Assembly (NCBI GenBank): GCA_022885665.1
Contig: JAGQDJ010000004.1
Span: forward strand, 488,601 to 552,600
From: Triops longicaudatus
Lineage: Eukaryota; Arthropoda; Branchiopoda; Notostraca; Triopsidae
Direction: 5' to 3'
DNA: 64,000 bases
Part shown: piece by piece, positions 13,233-25,969 of the stretch
How the letters are laid out: each line of letters begins with the position of its first letter
Position numbering within the stretch: position 1 is the first letter of the stretch
The notes under the pieces: model-generated
The model's database searches: none
What the model was told of the DNA's origin: nothing
The model's input: only the letters and a program-made list of their open reading frames with translations
Program-made: the position numbers and the translations under genes

Positions 13233-15435
13233 AAGGGACCGGAAAAAAAGGAAGTCCATATAACAGAGTGTATATCTCAGTAAAGTTATTAGTTCCTGTT
13301 TAAAACTGTAAGGCTTTTTCGCTTTTTTCTATATTTACGGTTGTAAAACAGGAGTGTTTGTGCGTAAACAAGTGCGACCAACAGTGTTTGTGGTACGCCG
13401 TAAATGCCTAGAAGGCACTATAAAACAAGGCAATCAATTGCGAGCTATTTGCTCATTTTATTTATTCCTCACATGCTTCAAGGAACATCTGTTTGTCCGT
13501 TTGCAAACCTCAATTCTTTGTTATGCCAAGAAAGACTCGTCCGTATGGTATATATTTCATGCACCGCTGGAGTTCCAATGCATTCTCTTAGTACAAATTC
13601 GCTGTAGTATCCGTATCGTGCAATTCACTGGCTGTAAGTAGTTCATACACGTGTAGTGTATTCTACATATTGCGTCAAATGAGAAGCTGCGCTAAAACTA
13701 AAGCTAACAGAAGAGGTAAGGCCTAAGATAGAGACGACATGTCAAGATTAATTACTGGTAACTGACGGTTCATTTCCGGGGATTGGATCTTGGCACACGG
13801 AACGTTTCTTTCTCATGTAAAGCAGAATGACAAAACATGGGCACACCAAAAATGAGAGAAAAGGAGACGAGGTGTGTCGTGAAAAAAGGATTTTTTTTGT
13901 AAAAAAAAAAGTTTTACAAGAAAAACGAGAGAAAGAAAAAAAATGACGCGACTCCCACGTTTTATGGTGGGTTCTGTCCGTCTAACGTTGCGCTGGCCCG
14001 TGAAGAGCCCACCATATTTCATGTCCGAATCAGCTGTCGCAGGCCCAAAAAGTCTTCACCACCAAAAAAGTTGTAAAATGCAATAACAGCCCCAAAACTT
14101 ACCCTCGAAAATTTTTTCCCCCATCTAACTTACAGTTAGGGCCCAAAATTGCCTCTTTTTCTTGTTGTCTATCTTCAACTTTTGCTTCGCACTCCACCAG
14201 AAAATCCCTTGCCCTTGTTGTACCAAGGGTCTTCCTCGGCCCTAACACAGTATAGTTTCTTTTTTGTTGTTTAAAAAAAAAAGATTTTTCACTAAAAAAA
14301 AAGAACTGAGCCTTCTAAAGCCTTCAGAAAAGAAAGAAGCAATCTGATGACCCATAAATTAACTTCTGCGGACAGTACTACTAACGTCCTTTCGCGTAGG
14401 CATGATTGACCCCAACCGTAAGCAGCTTTTGGTGCCAAAATCCCTCAAGTTTAAATTGACCATTTCCTCACCCAGTGTAAGCGTTTTGGGGCAAAAAATA
14501 CACCAGCTTTTTTAACGTAATAATTATTGACACATTAACCAGAGTTGGGGAACTATACTTTAAGTCCACTGCACTTACTGAAAAAGGAAAACGTATTATT
14601 TTTAATATTACAAGAGGGGAAAACCCTAATGAAGTTTTAGGGACGTTCTGGAAAAACGCGTGTTTAGACTTGTTAAGTTATTATTTACGTTGCCATTTTG
14701 AAGGTAGGTATTATTCTGCGTAGTTGAGGATCCTCGTAATCCCCTCTGGTCGTGCACGTTGGCTTTACCACCAGCTGCGATGATGATTCATCTGGCTCCC
14801 ATGTTCAATCAGAAATTTGTCAAAAAAACTCCCGTAGCTGGCTGTATCATTTCTCTTGTTACCGTAGTTTATAACTTAAGATAACTCTTAACGAGCATGG
14901 TTTCTTTTGTATTATCGGACGGGATATATAAGAAGGCGAATCTAAAGAGACCTAACCCAACACGTCCACCACCGTGGTACATTTCTGTTTACGTTACAGG
15001 AAATTGAAGTTACAAATTTTGTATGTTATGTTTCATGCCACTCAGGGGACAATAGAAGACTGCGTTCTCGCCAAAACACGAAAAAAGACCGAAAAATGAC
15101 GACCAAGAAAAATTAAACTAGGCTCATAAAAACGTACGACAAGCATTGTTTCGGTAGACGTGAGTCGGATTAGTGTTCTTGAACCGAAAAACTCATCTCC
15201 GAACACGGTGTGGCTTTTAGATATCGCTCTACTAGTCTTCCTCAAACTTAAAACTTATTTGCTCTATAAATTTTAGACCTATAAGAGCAGTGTTTATACG
15301 TGTGGCGACATTGATGGCACCAAGCAGATGAGGAACCATTGCCGATCCACTTAGCTCAGCGTGAGGTTCTACCGAGTCCGTGTAGTCCGTCGTTGCTCGC
15401 CGCGGGAACGGAGCTTACCCTACGGTGGAACGCAG

Positions 15436-15471
15436 CAGGAAGCCCGGCACATTTAGCCGGAATTCTTCCTG
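15436..15471. repeat. Strong stem-loop in a GC-richer patch
   Basis: The arms CAGGAAG (15436-15442) and CTTCCTG (15465-15471) pair perfectly. They enclose a second perfect stem, CCGGC/GCCGG, with a 7-nt loop. It sits in a patch (about 15,330-15,560) visibly richer in GC than its surroundings. A further weak CCGAG/CTCGG pairing lies just downstream. This suggests structured RNA, but no known RNA family was matched. Confidence 0.4.
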
Positions 15472-18400
15472 TTTAAAGGCTTCGACATGACTTCACCGAG
15501 AGAACTGGGGGGTACTCGGGCGCCTAGAGAGAATTACTTGGAGTAACCTTGCCTACCAATCCCCACCAATCCTGAACAAGGCAAAAAATCCGAGTCAACT
15601 AAATAGAAAACCACAGCCCGGAGTTGGTCGAATTTAGTTTTAGACATTCCACCCATCTGTAGCTTTTACGATTGGATTTCGAATACTTTGCCGGCGCTTT
15701 TATATCTAGTAGTGAGAAAAATTTTACGCACTATATAAACGAACTGGTAATGCAATTATTGAGTGGCAAACCTCAGCTTGAGGGAGAAATTACCTCGAGA
15801 CTATGGAACCTCTTATCAAATCTACAAGAAAGACAGACGCCTTTTAAGAACGGCAATGAAGCTCGTATATGTTAAATCGAGGTGATTTATAAGGCAGGAC
15901 TCTTAAAACGTGAAACCGTACAGGATGTTGCGCACCGGTTTTATTGACCAGAGCGAAGGGCAGACGAAGAAAGCTCTTTCAAGCTTACAAGACAGCAGGA
16001 TTTGCCATTGTACCATTACAATATAATAAGGGAGAAAACAACAGGGGGTCCTGGGTATAGATACACCTTGCCAACGTATCAAAATTAAAAGAAATGAAAA
16101 AAAAAAGAGAGAAAAGCTTTCATACGGTCTCCGTTACCCGTAGCTTATAGCTCTGGAATTCGTGTTGCGTTATCTGCAGCACCTGGTTGCTTGCTTGCAT
16201 CTTGCATTTTCTCATAATAAGAACCCGAGTATAATGTGTGGCCTGGGTAAGAATATTACCATACGTTCCCAAGTTGAGTATAGACCGATCAGGAAACCGA
16301 CCTTGACAATTTACATTCCAAAGTAGAGAAACAAAAATTTATTAAACTGAAGCAAAACAAGTGAACAAGAAAAGAATGCGAAGTGTAGGAAGCAAATTAG
16401 CCGCTAGCTTTATTACTGGACTCATAATAAATTTTTCAAATTTATATAGTACAGATTAACTTTATAAGGCAAACCAGACCGAAACGTTCAACAGTGGAGC
16501 ACCGATATCCAACATATCTTCAAACTCCTTGTTCGCAAGACTTTCGAAGAAAAATCCCAAAAATCGGAGACATCCAAAGAAGTGCACACAAATTTTAGTA
16601 CCTGTGTTTAAATTTATTAAGTGCTGGGCATTTAAATAAACACTTTAAGCGTTTAGGGCAATCGTGGAGTGCCGTGTCTTTTCTTACCGGAAATTTATTT
16701 CTAGCAAGCTACCGCTTAAGGTTCGTTGAAAGTCTTAAAAAAATAAATAATAATAATTTAAAAAATAGGAGTTCTAGGATAACTCCAGTAACTCGACAAA
16801 CTAAAATTTGTAGATTTGCTCAGAACATCGAAGAAATGTAAGGAAAAACTTAAGTCTGGCGAACTATTTCCTTTTCGATAACAATAAGATATTACTCATA
16901 GACAGTCTGTTTAGGCCACGTTGTGTAGTGAATAAGTAGCAAAATTATTTGGCTGACGTCAATATCATATAGTGCCTTTTGTATGTTCAGATCATCAAGG
17001 AAAGGAACACAATAAAACATGAAATTCTTGAAATCCTGTCACAGCACAGCAATTAACATTATCCATGTAATAACTGCAGCTGTTTAGAAACAGCACAGAA
17101 GCCAGCACCAAACTTACGTTTCTACCCGTTTTATTTAATGAACGAATCACGACAAGCTACGGTGCTGCAAAGGAAATGGCGAATTCCGAACAAGGGATAG
17201 AACAGATGTAACTTGTTTCGTTTTTTAAGATATTTATTGTTGCTTAAAAAGAGCTTGACGCAAGAGTTTTCGATATCCGTTATTTCGTATTCAGTGTCTG
17301 TCGGATGAACGGGATGAAAAGACTGAGAGTTGTGCACTAGACTAAAAACTAGACTAAAAAGAGAATAGTTGATTATTTTGACATTTAAAATACAATATTT
17401 TTGTAAGTTCTTAATTTCACAATCGGCAATTTGAATCCCAAAAAAAAGGTTTTCAATTTTTTTTTAAATTACGAGTACGGTAGTACGCATGGTAAATAGT
17501 ACTTTTACACTTTACCAATCGGTAATTCCAGTTCTTCGAGTTCTTCCAGAGTAATATGCCACCTACTGTCTGAAGCTCGTGCACCTATGAGTTGGTAACC
17601 ACTTTCAACTTCCTTGTGTAATAGTACACACACATAGAAACCATTACGACCACAAAATGATAAATCGAAATTTTCAGGAAAAACTCGTAGTTTGATGATA
17701 ATTATCAGTGCATATTACCTTACTTTGTCAGTAAATTACGTATGGGCAACTTAAATTCACTTTCAACTAGATGCCTCGAAAATATTATCTCACAATATTA
17801 TTGGAATTTAGATGAATTACTAATGTGGTTACAACAAAACCCATACTTGTTTAACACTCAAGGTATTAGAACAAGCAATTCGTAATTATGTACGTTGTGT
17901 GTGTTTAGCTGCGTTCGTTCGTTTTTTTGCGCTCCTTACAGTGTCTTTGCATAGTTACTTATGTTCATGTTTATAACTTGTTAACTTCATAAACATCCCA
18001 CAACATCAAATTAAATTCCTATACGCCTAATGGGAAAGGTAGACATCAATTTTAGAATTCAACACCAGTGTCACTCCCTATTCTACGTTATTTCACTAGC
18101 TCAAATACGAACAGAACACCACTTTTATATCAGGACAAACCCTGTACGTAAAGCTTTCAGAAGTTCTGCTCTGAATATTTCCATCTGATGCTAAGTATTT
18201 TGTAGCACGTATATTTTATCACGTAATTAAATAAATAAATTTAAACAGAAAACGATTGTTTAGACGCCAACGGGTATTGTAATCCTCAATTATCAAGTTC
18301 AGTAAATACAGCTCTTAAATGGCAAGCTGCAAGTGCAAAGTTGGTTAATACTCCACCTTTTAACTAACTTATTTTCGCACTTCACGAATTGAAATCTTTT

Positions 18401-18563
18401 ATGAAGCTGTTTACCGTAAAATGAAAAACGGTATATTGGAATTAGACGTGTATTTCCAAACTTTATGAATACAAAAAATTATCTATTATACCAAACGCAG
18501 GACGTTTGAAACCGTTTTCATTGCATTCACCACACTTATATAGTCTCGTTGGTTGTAATTAAG

Positions 18564-20481
18564 TTAGAGCAAATCAGCCACTGGAAAAGAACGGAAAGAA
18601 TAAATTGTCTGAAAAAGGCAAGGTTGTCCAAATTACCGTTCATAGGCATTTCATCGATTTGTGTGGAATAGTACTGTTCGATATCCCGCAAAATACGAAT
18701 GTCATCATTCTTGACAAAATTGATCGCCACACCTTTACGTCCAAAACGACCAGAACGACCGATTCTACAGACACACACAGGAAAAGGGAATAAAGAATGG
18801 AAATGTTGTTTAACTTAAAAAAAAAAATAAAAATAAAAAAATTCTCACCTGTGAATATACAACTCACGGTTGTTGGGTAAGTCATAGTTAATGACCAGGG
18901 AAACTTGTTGTACATCGATACCACGTGCCCATACATCCGTGGTAATTAGCACACGACTAGAAGAGATCGTTAGCTTTTAATTGTAGCCCAATTGCCAAAA
19001 GAAAAGATATGTATACCTTTGTCCAGATCTGAATTCTTTCATAATGGCGTCTCGCTCCTTTTGAGGCATGTCGCCGTGCATAGACGATACGGTGAAATTG
19101 GCCTCCCGCATTTTCTCGGTTAACCAATCAACCTTACGTTTGGTATTACAGAAGATAACGGCTTGTGTAATAGTAAGAGTATCGTAAAGGTCACAAAGGG
19201 TATCGAACTTCCAATCTTCCCTTTCCACAGCCACGAAAAACTGTTTGATGCCTTCCAGTGTCAATTCATCACTATGCGGAAAAAATCCTGAGTTTATTTG
19301 GATCGTATTTCGCTTATAAGCATTTTACCGTTTGACCAAAATACGAATCGGATCAGTCATGAATTTGCTGGTCATTTCCAAAATTTCATGGGGCAACGTG
19401 GCCGAGAGTAATACAACCTATTTACGCAATTACAAAATATTTCAGTAGAAAAGTTTTCTCATATTCAGAGCAAGGCAACATACTTGTGTCCCAGGTGGAA
19501 GGTAACGGTATACATCATAAATTTGCTCCTTGAAGCCTTTGTTCAGCATTTCATCAGATTCGTCCAAAACCAACATCTTAATCGAACGAGTACGAAGCGT
19601 TCGGCGACGAATCATATCTAAATTGTTTCAGAATAAAGAAAAGTAAAATTATTAGGAAACTCAGCAAAAATAGCATTCTCCTTTACCAAAAACACGCCCA
19701 GGTGTGCCGGAAACTACATGTTGACCGTAATCCAGTTTGCGGATATCTTCACCAAGGTTGGTTCCTCCAATGCAGGCGTGGCATTGTACATTCATATAAT
19801 CTCCCAAGGCAAGAATGACCTGCGAGCAGAAAAAATATATCTCGTACTAGTAGTATAATTTACTGGTAATACCTTTTGGATCTGAGTGGCCAACTCTCTG
19901 GTCGGAGACAAAACAAGGACTTGTGTCTCTCTGGTTTGCGTGTCTAGCGACTGCAGAATTGAAATCGAAAATGTGGCAGTTTTGCCTGTACCAGACTGGG
20001 CTTGTGCGATGACATCTCGTCCTTTCAGGATGGGTCGAATCGCACGTTGCTGAATAGCAGAAGGCTTCTCGAAACCTAAATATTTTAAGCAGTTAATTCT
20101 GTTGCCGGTATTCCAATGGTCAAACTGTTATGGCACTACAATAATTCAGCAATCAAACGTTAATGTGCGTATTCGTAGAAGTCAATCACTGTTCAGAAAG
20201 TAGAGCAAGGTGAATCATATTCAGAATGAGTAAATCGAAAAGTGAGAGTTGACGCACTATTTCAACCGTCAAGGCCGTAAGTAACGTGAAAGACGCTCTA
20301 CAATAAACAATACATATAAAATCAACTTACCATATGCATAAATACCACGCAAAAGGTCTTCCCGCAAGCCCAAACCGTCAAAAGTTGGGATAACTTCCAC
20401 ATCTTCACTGGTTTCGAATTCAATACGCGCTAAATCATCTTCTTCTTTAGCAGCACGACGAGGTGGCTTGGAGTCGGCCAT
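18564..20481 (-). CDS. EIF4A3: eIF4A-III, DEAD-box helicase of the exon junction complex
   Basis: ATP-dependent RNA clamp that anchors the exon junction complex on spliced mRNA in the nucleus. Nine exons: 20481-20331, 20075-19873, 19819-19687, 19617-19484, 19417-19329, 19271-19017, 18956-18849, 18764-18637, 18580-18564. They join in phase to 405 aa (human protein about 411). Assignment to EIF4A3 rather than the translation factors EIF4A1/2 rests on subtype signatures: [15 protein letters not shown] near the N-terminus, [36 protein letters not shown], and the C-terminus [13 protein letters not shown]. Helicase motifs seen: Q motif (PSAIQQRAI), Walker A (AQSGTGKT), PTRELA, SAT and [13 protein letters not shown]. 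Motif II reads DESD (residues 181-184) instead of DEAD. The last exon supplies only five codons and a stop. The N-terminus is slightly shorter than in human. It is divergent from the Hairless-like gene, 1.8 kb away. Confidence 0.96.
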
Positions 20482-22288
20482 TTTGATGCAATGTAAACGA
20501 ATGACTGAGCTCCGTGGAAAAGGGAAAATCGGAGAGAGGTGGGCTCGCTAGAGGAAAAATCCCTATCGAATGTGCGCCAGATCTCTTTTTGAATCCGGCC
20601 AAGGTTAGAAACATTCCCACTGCCCCAGTTAGCCACTATTTGACGTTGACTTTTTTTATCCAGGGGGATATTGGATTGCCAACGGCACATGCGGAAATTT
20701 TCAAGACCGGACCCACTAAGCTTATTTAATGATATTATGACTAAGAAAGCCCCGAACCAAAAGAGCATTTTCGGCACCGGCCCATGTGGCACTTGCCACA
20801 ATGCCACAATGGCCAGTAGAGCCTGTTTGTATGTCTACTTTTTCCGCACAAAAAACCTGTTTGGACTTACTATTACAATACTGAAAACGAATTTGTTTTA
20901 TTCCGCATCAACTCATAGATTAAAATATAATAATTATAAAAGCAAGATATCGGATATCAAGAATTTGTTTTAATTGCATTTTTTTCTTCTACTTTGAAAG
21001 ATACGTTTCTCTAGCTAAAATGCATTATAATAAAAAATCGGATATAAAAAATACAAAATAGTTCCATAACAGCTCGTGAATCTTAGTCCAATTTTCGCGC
21101 CAAAACGAACAAGAAATTCTACCTTCGTCCTAGGGAAGTGAAAACGAAAAATACGATTTTCAAATAAATATAGCATAAAAAAAATAAATAGCTTGACTAT
21201 AGATAAACTATTAGAGAACTTTTTGATATAATTCAACAATTTTTTGCGAGAAAAATGTCAACGTACCATGTTATATTTCCTCGTTACAGTTAGGAAATAC
21301 GCTATGCCAGTCGAATTAAAAGGCAATCGGAGCATTTTCCTAATGAATTTACTGGAATTTTCAAAAACCTATTACATTAGCAAGGGAAAATTAATACTGT
21401 TTATTTACATATATTTATTTATGGAATATTTATTTAATTTAGCAGAAAACAATTATTACTCGACGGGATATAAGCTTACTCTGATAATTTATCATCCTTC
21501 ATAAATAAAAACGGTCATTGTCTTGCTCTCAGAGGGAAGAGACGTGAAAGTTCTGTTATTATTCAATAATTTTCTTCGTGTATTTCTTTTTTTTTAAAAA
21601 AAAATGTTGGGTTATCCCTCCAAACCGTTGATAGACGCATTTCTCCTGAAATCGAGAAGCTTTAACCCCTGCTATGCAAGCAATTCTTAGTGACAAGAAG
21701 GTAAAAATGGCGGTAACTGCTCATAGGTGCCAGTAGTAGTCCACAAACTCATTGACAAGCGAGGAGCAAAGCGGCCCGTGCCTTGTGACTAAGAATAATT
21801 AAACATTTCTTCCACGTATTTGGTGGTCACCTGCTCGAATTCATCAGGCTACAAGCATGTCTTGTAAGTGTACGATAAGATTCTGATAACATTGAGCCCC
21901 GTGTCAGGGTTGTTTGTAGTACGACTTCGGTCAGCTGCCAAGCCCACACTTCGTTTTTCAGTCGGCCAAACATACCATACACAAAGATTGTTTCTGAACA
22001 TTGTGAACATTCCTCCGACTTTTTCCGCATTTTATCTTCGTTCCGCACAAATATAATGTAAACGGTACCGACCTTAAGCGTTTATAGCTCGTAAAAATCT
22101 TAATTCTAAGAATGTTGTGGCCGCAGCGCTTAAAAGGAATTTTCCCAAAATATTTCACTAATGTACTTCTCATTTTCAAATAATATTTACTTCATAGTTG
22201 TATTGCTTAACTGAATATTCTGATTGTTCGTAACAAGTTTAGCATGTGAGCGAGAAGACAACACAGACGACCTCGTGTGAGGTGAGGC
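20482..22288. other. Intergenic region between divergent EIF4A3 and Hairless-like
   Basis: 1.8 kb of AT-rich DNA between two start codons pointing away from each other. It should contain both promoters. I see no TATA box in a convincing position and no further coding exon. A T-run/A-run inverted tract lies near 21,590. Confidence 0.6.
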
Positions 22289-24418
22289 ATGAAGTGTAGT
22301 GAGCCTCCACATTCGCAGCTTATCATGTCACAAGAGCAAGACATTGAAGCAGGGCTGACGAAGCCAAAAATCGAAGAGCCTCTTTTTGTCCAGAGCACAG
22401 CATCCATCGTCTCACCGACACCAACTAAAAACTCGGAAGTGGAAAACAATGGATCCCGTAGCCCGTTCACGCCCGAACCTGTTGCAGAACCTAAACCTAA
22501 TGGCAGCAGGCTCAAGTTTTTCTTTGGTATGCAGCGTGGTTGTATAAAATGCAACAAACTATTTATTCGTTTAATCCAATTCTATTTAAGATGGAAAAAT
22601 GGTTCTTGAGTTATCGGATAAGAAAGACGGAGAGAAAGTGAGTTGGGTTCCCGTGGCCAAGAAAACCTATTGGCCTCCTCCTCTGCCTGGTCGTCCTCAG
22701 CGACAGGAAAGCACCACGTCCTACAGTGGTAATAATTTTTTTGTCCTTATATTGCAGTGCAATCTTAAATGTCTCTTTGTCTGTCCAAATCCTGTTCTCT
22801 AGTTTCTGATGATTCTTCAGTACAATCGTCGCCTTGGCAACGTGACACGCGATGGAAACAGCCTGCTCCGAAACGTGCACGGTATCAAGATCGGACTTTT
22901 TACATGCTCGTGCCCAAGTCAGAACGGTCGCGTCGGTGTTCAAGTCACGTGCAGTACCGCAAGCCCTTTCTCGTACAACTGCCCCATTGTCAATGCAAGC
23001 GAACGACGACGCGGCCCCGAGATGCCGAGCGCAGCAAACGACGACTCAGTTTGCCCCAGATGGTGCAGAAACTGGGTGAGCGTGCGAGTACCATGTCTCG
23101 TACGGTAGAGTTCTCCACCCATTCCGTCCGGATTAAGGAAGAATGGCGCCCGTGCGAAGTGCGTTCGGCCAAGGATTTCCATCTGACGGCTGTGTTGGGC
23201 TCGCCCGAACAATCCACGCGGAAACGGGCGTGGAAGGAATCCGACCGCGCCCGCTCAGCTGACGCGTACCTCAAGAAAACGAAAGCTCAGCAACCCGTGA
23301 GTGCCTTAGTCGCCGCCCCCTTGGCGCTGTCTAACAACAGCAAGGGCTTTGACAAGCACAGCAGCTACAGTATCGACTCCTTGCTCGCCAAAGACACTTT
23401 GAACAGTGCGAGTGCTAACCCGGAAGTGAACCATGGGCCTTCTTTCCTAAGAACTTTACTCAAAGCTCCTGCCAGCAGCGTCTCGCCCGCTAGTGGTTCT
23501 TCACCGTCCCCGATTTCGGCGAGTTTAGCCGGCAAAGTGAAAGTGAATTCCGCATCTCCGTCGCGCAACGGACATTCCAAAGGGGACAGTGTGAGTACAC
23601 CAAGGCATTCGCCCCGGAGCCAAGTTCCAACGCCCCCGCAAGACCCTGCCGGTCTGCAGCTCCCACGGACGAGCGGCAGCGGCACTCCCCGTCCTCCGTA
23701 CTCTACAAGTCCCGGTCCCCGGTTCAACCCTGCAGTGTTGACCGGCTTACTACCTCGTATGGCAGGTATACCTGGGTTACCGCCTCCGTGGGAAATGTAC
23801 AACCCTTACATGACTCAATTACTCGGGGCCAGTCCGTCCTGGATGTCGTATTCCTGGCCACCGCCGTTAGGAGCCTTACCTTCTGCAGCGTTTGGGTTCA
23901 CCGAAGGCTTGATGATGCCGCCCAATGCCGCGCCAAGTGCAATAGTGCACAAAACGAATGGTGCTTCCATTGCGGAAAGCGATAATTGCAGCAGCAGTAG
24001 TAGTAGTAGCAGTAATAATAGTAGATCAGTTATAGTTAAACCAAGCAGTACTTCAAAGGAATCCTTAAAGACCGTCGAAGATGCTCTAATCCAAGGTAAT
24101 GATTCGTTCGATACAGTAGAATTTCGTTATAACGAACCTCCTGGGATCAGATTAAATGATTCGGTTCATCCGAAGTTCGTTCTGTCAAGAATCGGACGCC
24201 TTTTTATATTTATGTTACTGACCTAATCGGCTCGCCAAAATCCGATAGTTCATTATAAAAAGGTTCATAATAACGAGATTCTGTTTGTATTTCTTTGACA
24301 TACCTACTTATAACAATTTATTTAGAATCAGATTTATTCTGATTTTAACGGTTTTTTGTTTTAATTTTCAGATGTGCCACTTAATTTGTCGAAGAGTCGA
24401 TCAGGAGAATCCAGATGA
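22289..24418 (+). CDS. H: Hairless-like Su(H) corepressor adaptor (Hairless or S-CAP)
   Basis: Predicted nuclear adaptor linking the Notch-pathway DNA-binding protein Su(H)/CSL to Groucho and CtBP. Four exons: 22289-22526, 22591-22728, 22803-24095, 24372-24418. They give 571 aa (560 if the in-frame ATG at 22325 is used). Three known Hairless modules appear in the right order. The Su(H)-binding segment at residues 74-110 reads RLKFFFDGKMVLEL followed by WVPVAKKTYWPPP and is split by intron 1. An eh1 Groucho motif (YSIDSLLAKD) is at 314-323. A CtBP motif (VPLNLSK) lies seven residues from the C-terminus, on its own tiny last exon. Between them the protein is basic at 140-285 and Ser/Pro-rich at 340-540, with a Ser run at 522-529. 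Drosophila Hairless is nearly twice as long. It lies 1.55 kb upstream of MTA in the same orientation. The alternative is S-CAP, the myriapod/chelicerate relative; I cannot separate the two without alignment. Confidence 0.85.
23990..24022 (+). repeat. AGC/AGT trinucleotide tract coding poly-Ser
   Basis: Eight consecutive serine codons (AGC, AGC, four AGT, AGC, AGT), then AAT AAT AGT, inside exon 3 of the Hairless-like gene. The mixed codons indicate an older, interrupted repeat. It falls in the disordered Ser-rich linker between the eh1 and CtBP motifs, where length change should be tolerated. Confidence 0.85.
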
Positions 24419-25969
24419 GACAATGGTTTTCCTAGACCGGGGAATGATTCGTTCTTTTTTTAAACAAAGAAACAAATGACTATGTTTTCATCTAAGAGAA
24501 CGCTACCTTACGGAACGGTACTATTTTGCTTTTGTGCACTTCGATTGTCAAAGCAAATTTGACCTTTTTCCTTAAGCAGCCTTTCGTGCCATAAACCTAT
24601 GGTGTCGCACATGAATTTTTTTCCGTTCTTACCTAAAAAGAGTTCGTCATATGGAAGTTTTTAGGTAGCCTACGAAGACAAACCTTTTGTTTCCATGCGG
24701 TCTCAAATATTGACAAGGCTGTGATCTTATCATTTTTTGTTTTATTTTGTTTGTACGGTAGCTATGGAAGGCAAACGGGAAAACACGGTGCCAGAGCGTT
24801 AAGAAATCAATTTCGTGCTGTCCGATGGCCACGTGAGGTCACAATTAGCCTTTATGTTCTATAGAAAGGATATTTTAATAGATTGAGTCGTGTACATTGT
24901 TTGTTAAAAAAATATTAACCAGAAAAATTAATGAAGCAAAGCTCCAGTGAAAGTAGGAAGAGTAGTTGGATGATGAAAAGTGTTGTGTGTTACATTTGTA
25001 TAAAGGTTGTCAACACAAATGAACAAGCTGTCATGTTTATAAATATATTTCCGTATCTGTTGAGGTTGGTGAACATTTACAGCCGTCCGAAAACAATAGA
25101 AACTTATTCGATCAATCATCACGAGACGAGTGTATCCAAAAAGCCCATTGATAGTCCGGGGTTGGTATGTTTTACTCGAAGTTGGTAAAGGCATCTAATG
25201 TGCGTATTGTCGGCTGTTTTAGAAAACAGATCGAAAAATAATGCTATTACAAGAATGTTCAGTCAACACAAAATAATTATCTTCCGCGAAATGAACTGGT
25301 AAGTTGTTGTAAAAAATGCAGTATAACGCCACTATAGCGGATAGCGGTTGTAACAGACAATCGGCACTGCGTACAAAGTCATATGTCCCGGCTATAACGG
25401 ACAATATCTCCGTTCTCTTTAGTATCCGTCATGCAGAGGTTTTACTCGTTACTTTTTCGGTTTGCACTAGAGAACGCCATACGCTTTCGTACGCTAATTT
25501 AAAAGATGGCCTGTATATTTATTGGGAAATAACGATCAGTTAATTGCAGGTAGTCCCTTTATGAGAAATTTTTTTGAAGACGCGTCCCTTGAAAACCACA
25601 GAACATTTAAAAGGGAAAAGGAACATAATAGGCGTTCTTAATTTAATTATTTTTTTTTTACTTAGAAAGGATCGTGAAGCTGGGAGTATATAAAAATGGA
25701 ATATGTTCAATCCTTGGAAAAAAACGTTGCGGAATTTAGTGTGCAAAAGGGGTCACAATTTGGAGATATGACGAAGTTCGAATGAGCGAGTATTCATCTC
25801 CATGCTGCTAGGTGGCTTTAGTGTTTTAGTTGATTAAAATGGCGGCGAGCGGATAGTGCTTACCGGTTTGGCGTGACATTTGCAGTGGCTTGTTGGGTAT
25901 TTTGTCAACAAATTTTCATGATTCTGTGATAGCTGTTTCATGTGGTAATTAACAGACAGTGGGGTCATC
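24419..25969. other. Intergenic region between Hairless-like and MTA
   Basis: 1.55 kb between two genes on the same strand. No additional exon was found. Its right end should hold the MTA promoter and 5' UTR, including the YY1-like site listed separately. Confidence 0.6.
25836..25846 (+). promoter_or_regulatory. YY1-like AAAATGGCGGC site upstream of MTA
   Basis: The 11-mer matches the AAnATGGCGGC core bound by YY1/Pho-type factors and common near starts of housekeeping genes. It lies 134 bp before the MTA start codon, a plausible position for a promoter-proximal or downstream core element. The call rests only on the match and its position. Confidence 0.35.

Larger units (their letters stand above)
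3884..18563. other. Gene-poor region, about 14.7 kb
   Basis: I see no supportable gene. Frames of 60-120 codons occur on both strands without recognisable domains, consistent splice partners or sustained reading. Examples are the minus-strand frames at 8,614-8,850 and 11,895-12,254. Apparent non-coding features are a 15-G run near 13.22 kb, short GT and A/T runs, and a GC-richer hairpin-forming patch near 15.4 kb. The region could hold regulatory DNA, non-coding RNA or degraded repeats, none of which can be called by eye. Confidence 0.5.

Noticed and set aside
15672..15875. 67-codon plus-strand frame with a protein-like composition
   Set aside because: It starts on TTG, has no upstream ATG in frame and no splice partner.
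18564..20481. EIF4A1/2 (translation initiation helicase) as the identity
   Set aside because: Subtype-specific segments ([34 protein letters not shown]) are those of EIF4A3.
22809..23802. Several long overlapping frames on both strands inside the Hairless-like exon 3
   Set aside because: They are shadows of a GC-richer coding exon. Only the frame that connects to the Su(H)-binding and CtBP exons in phase is kept.
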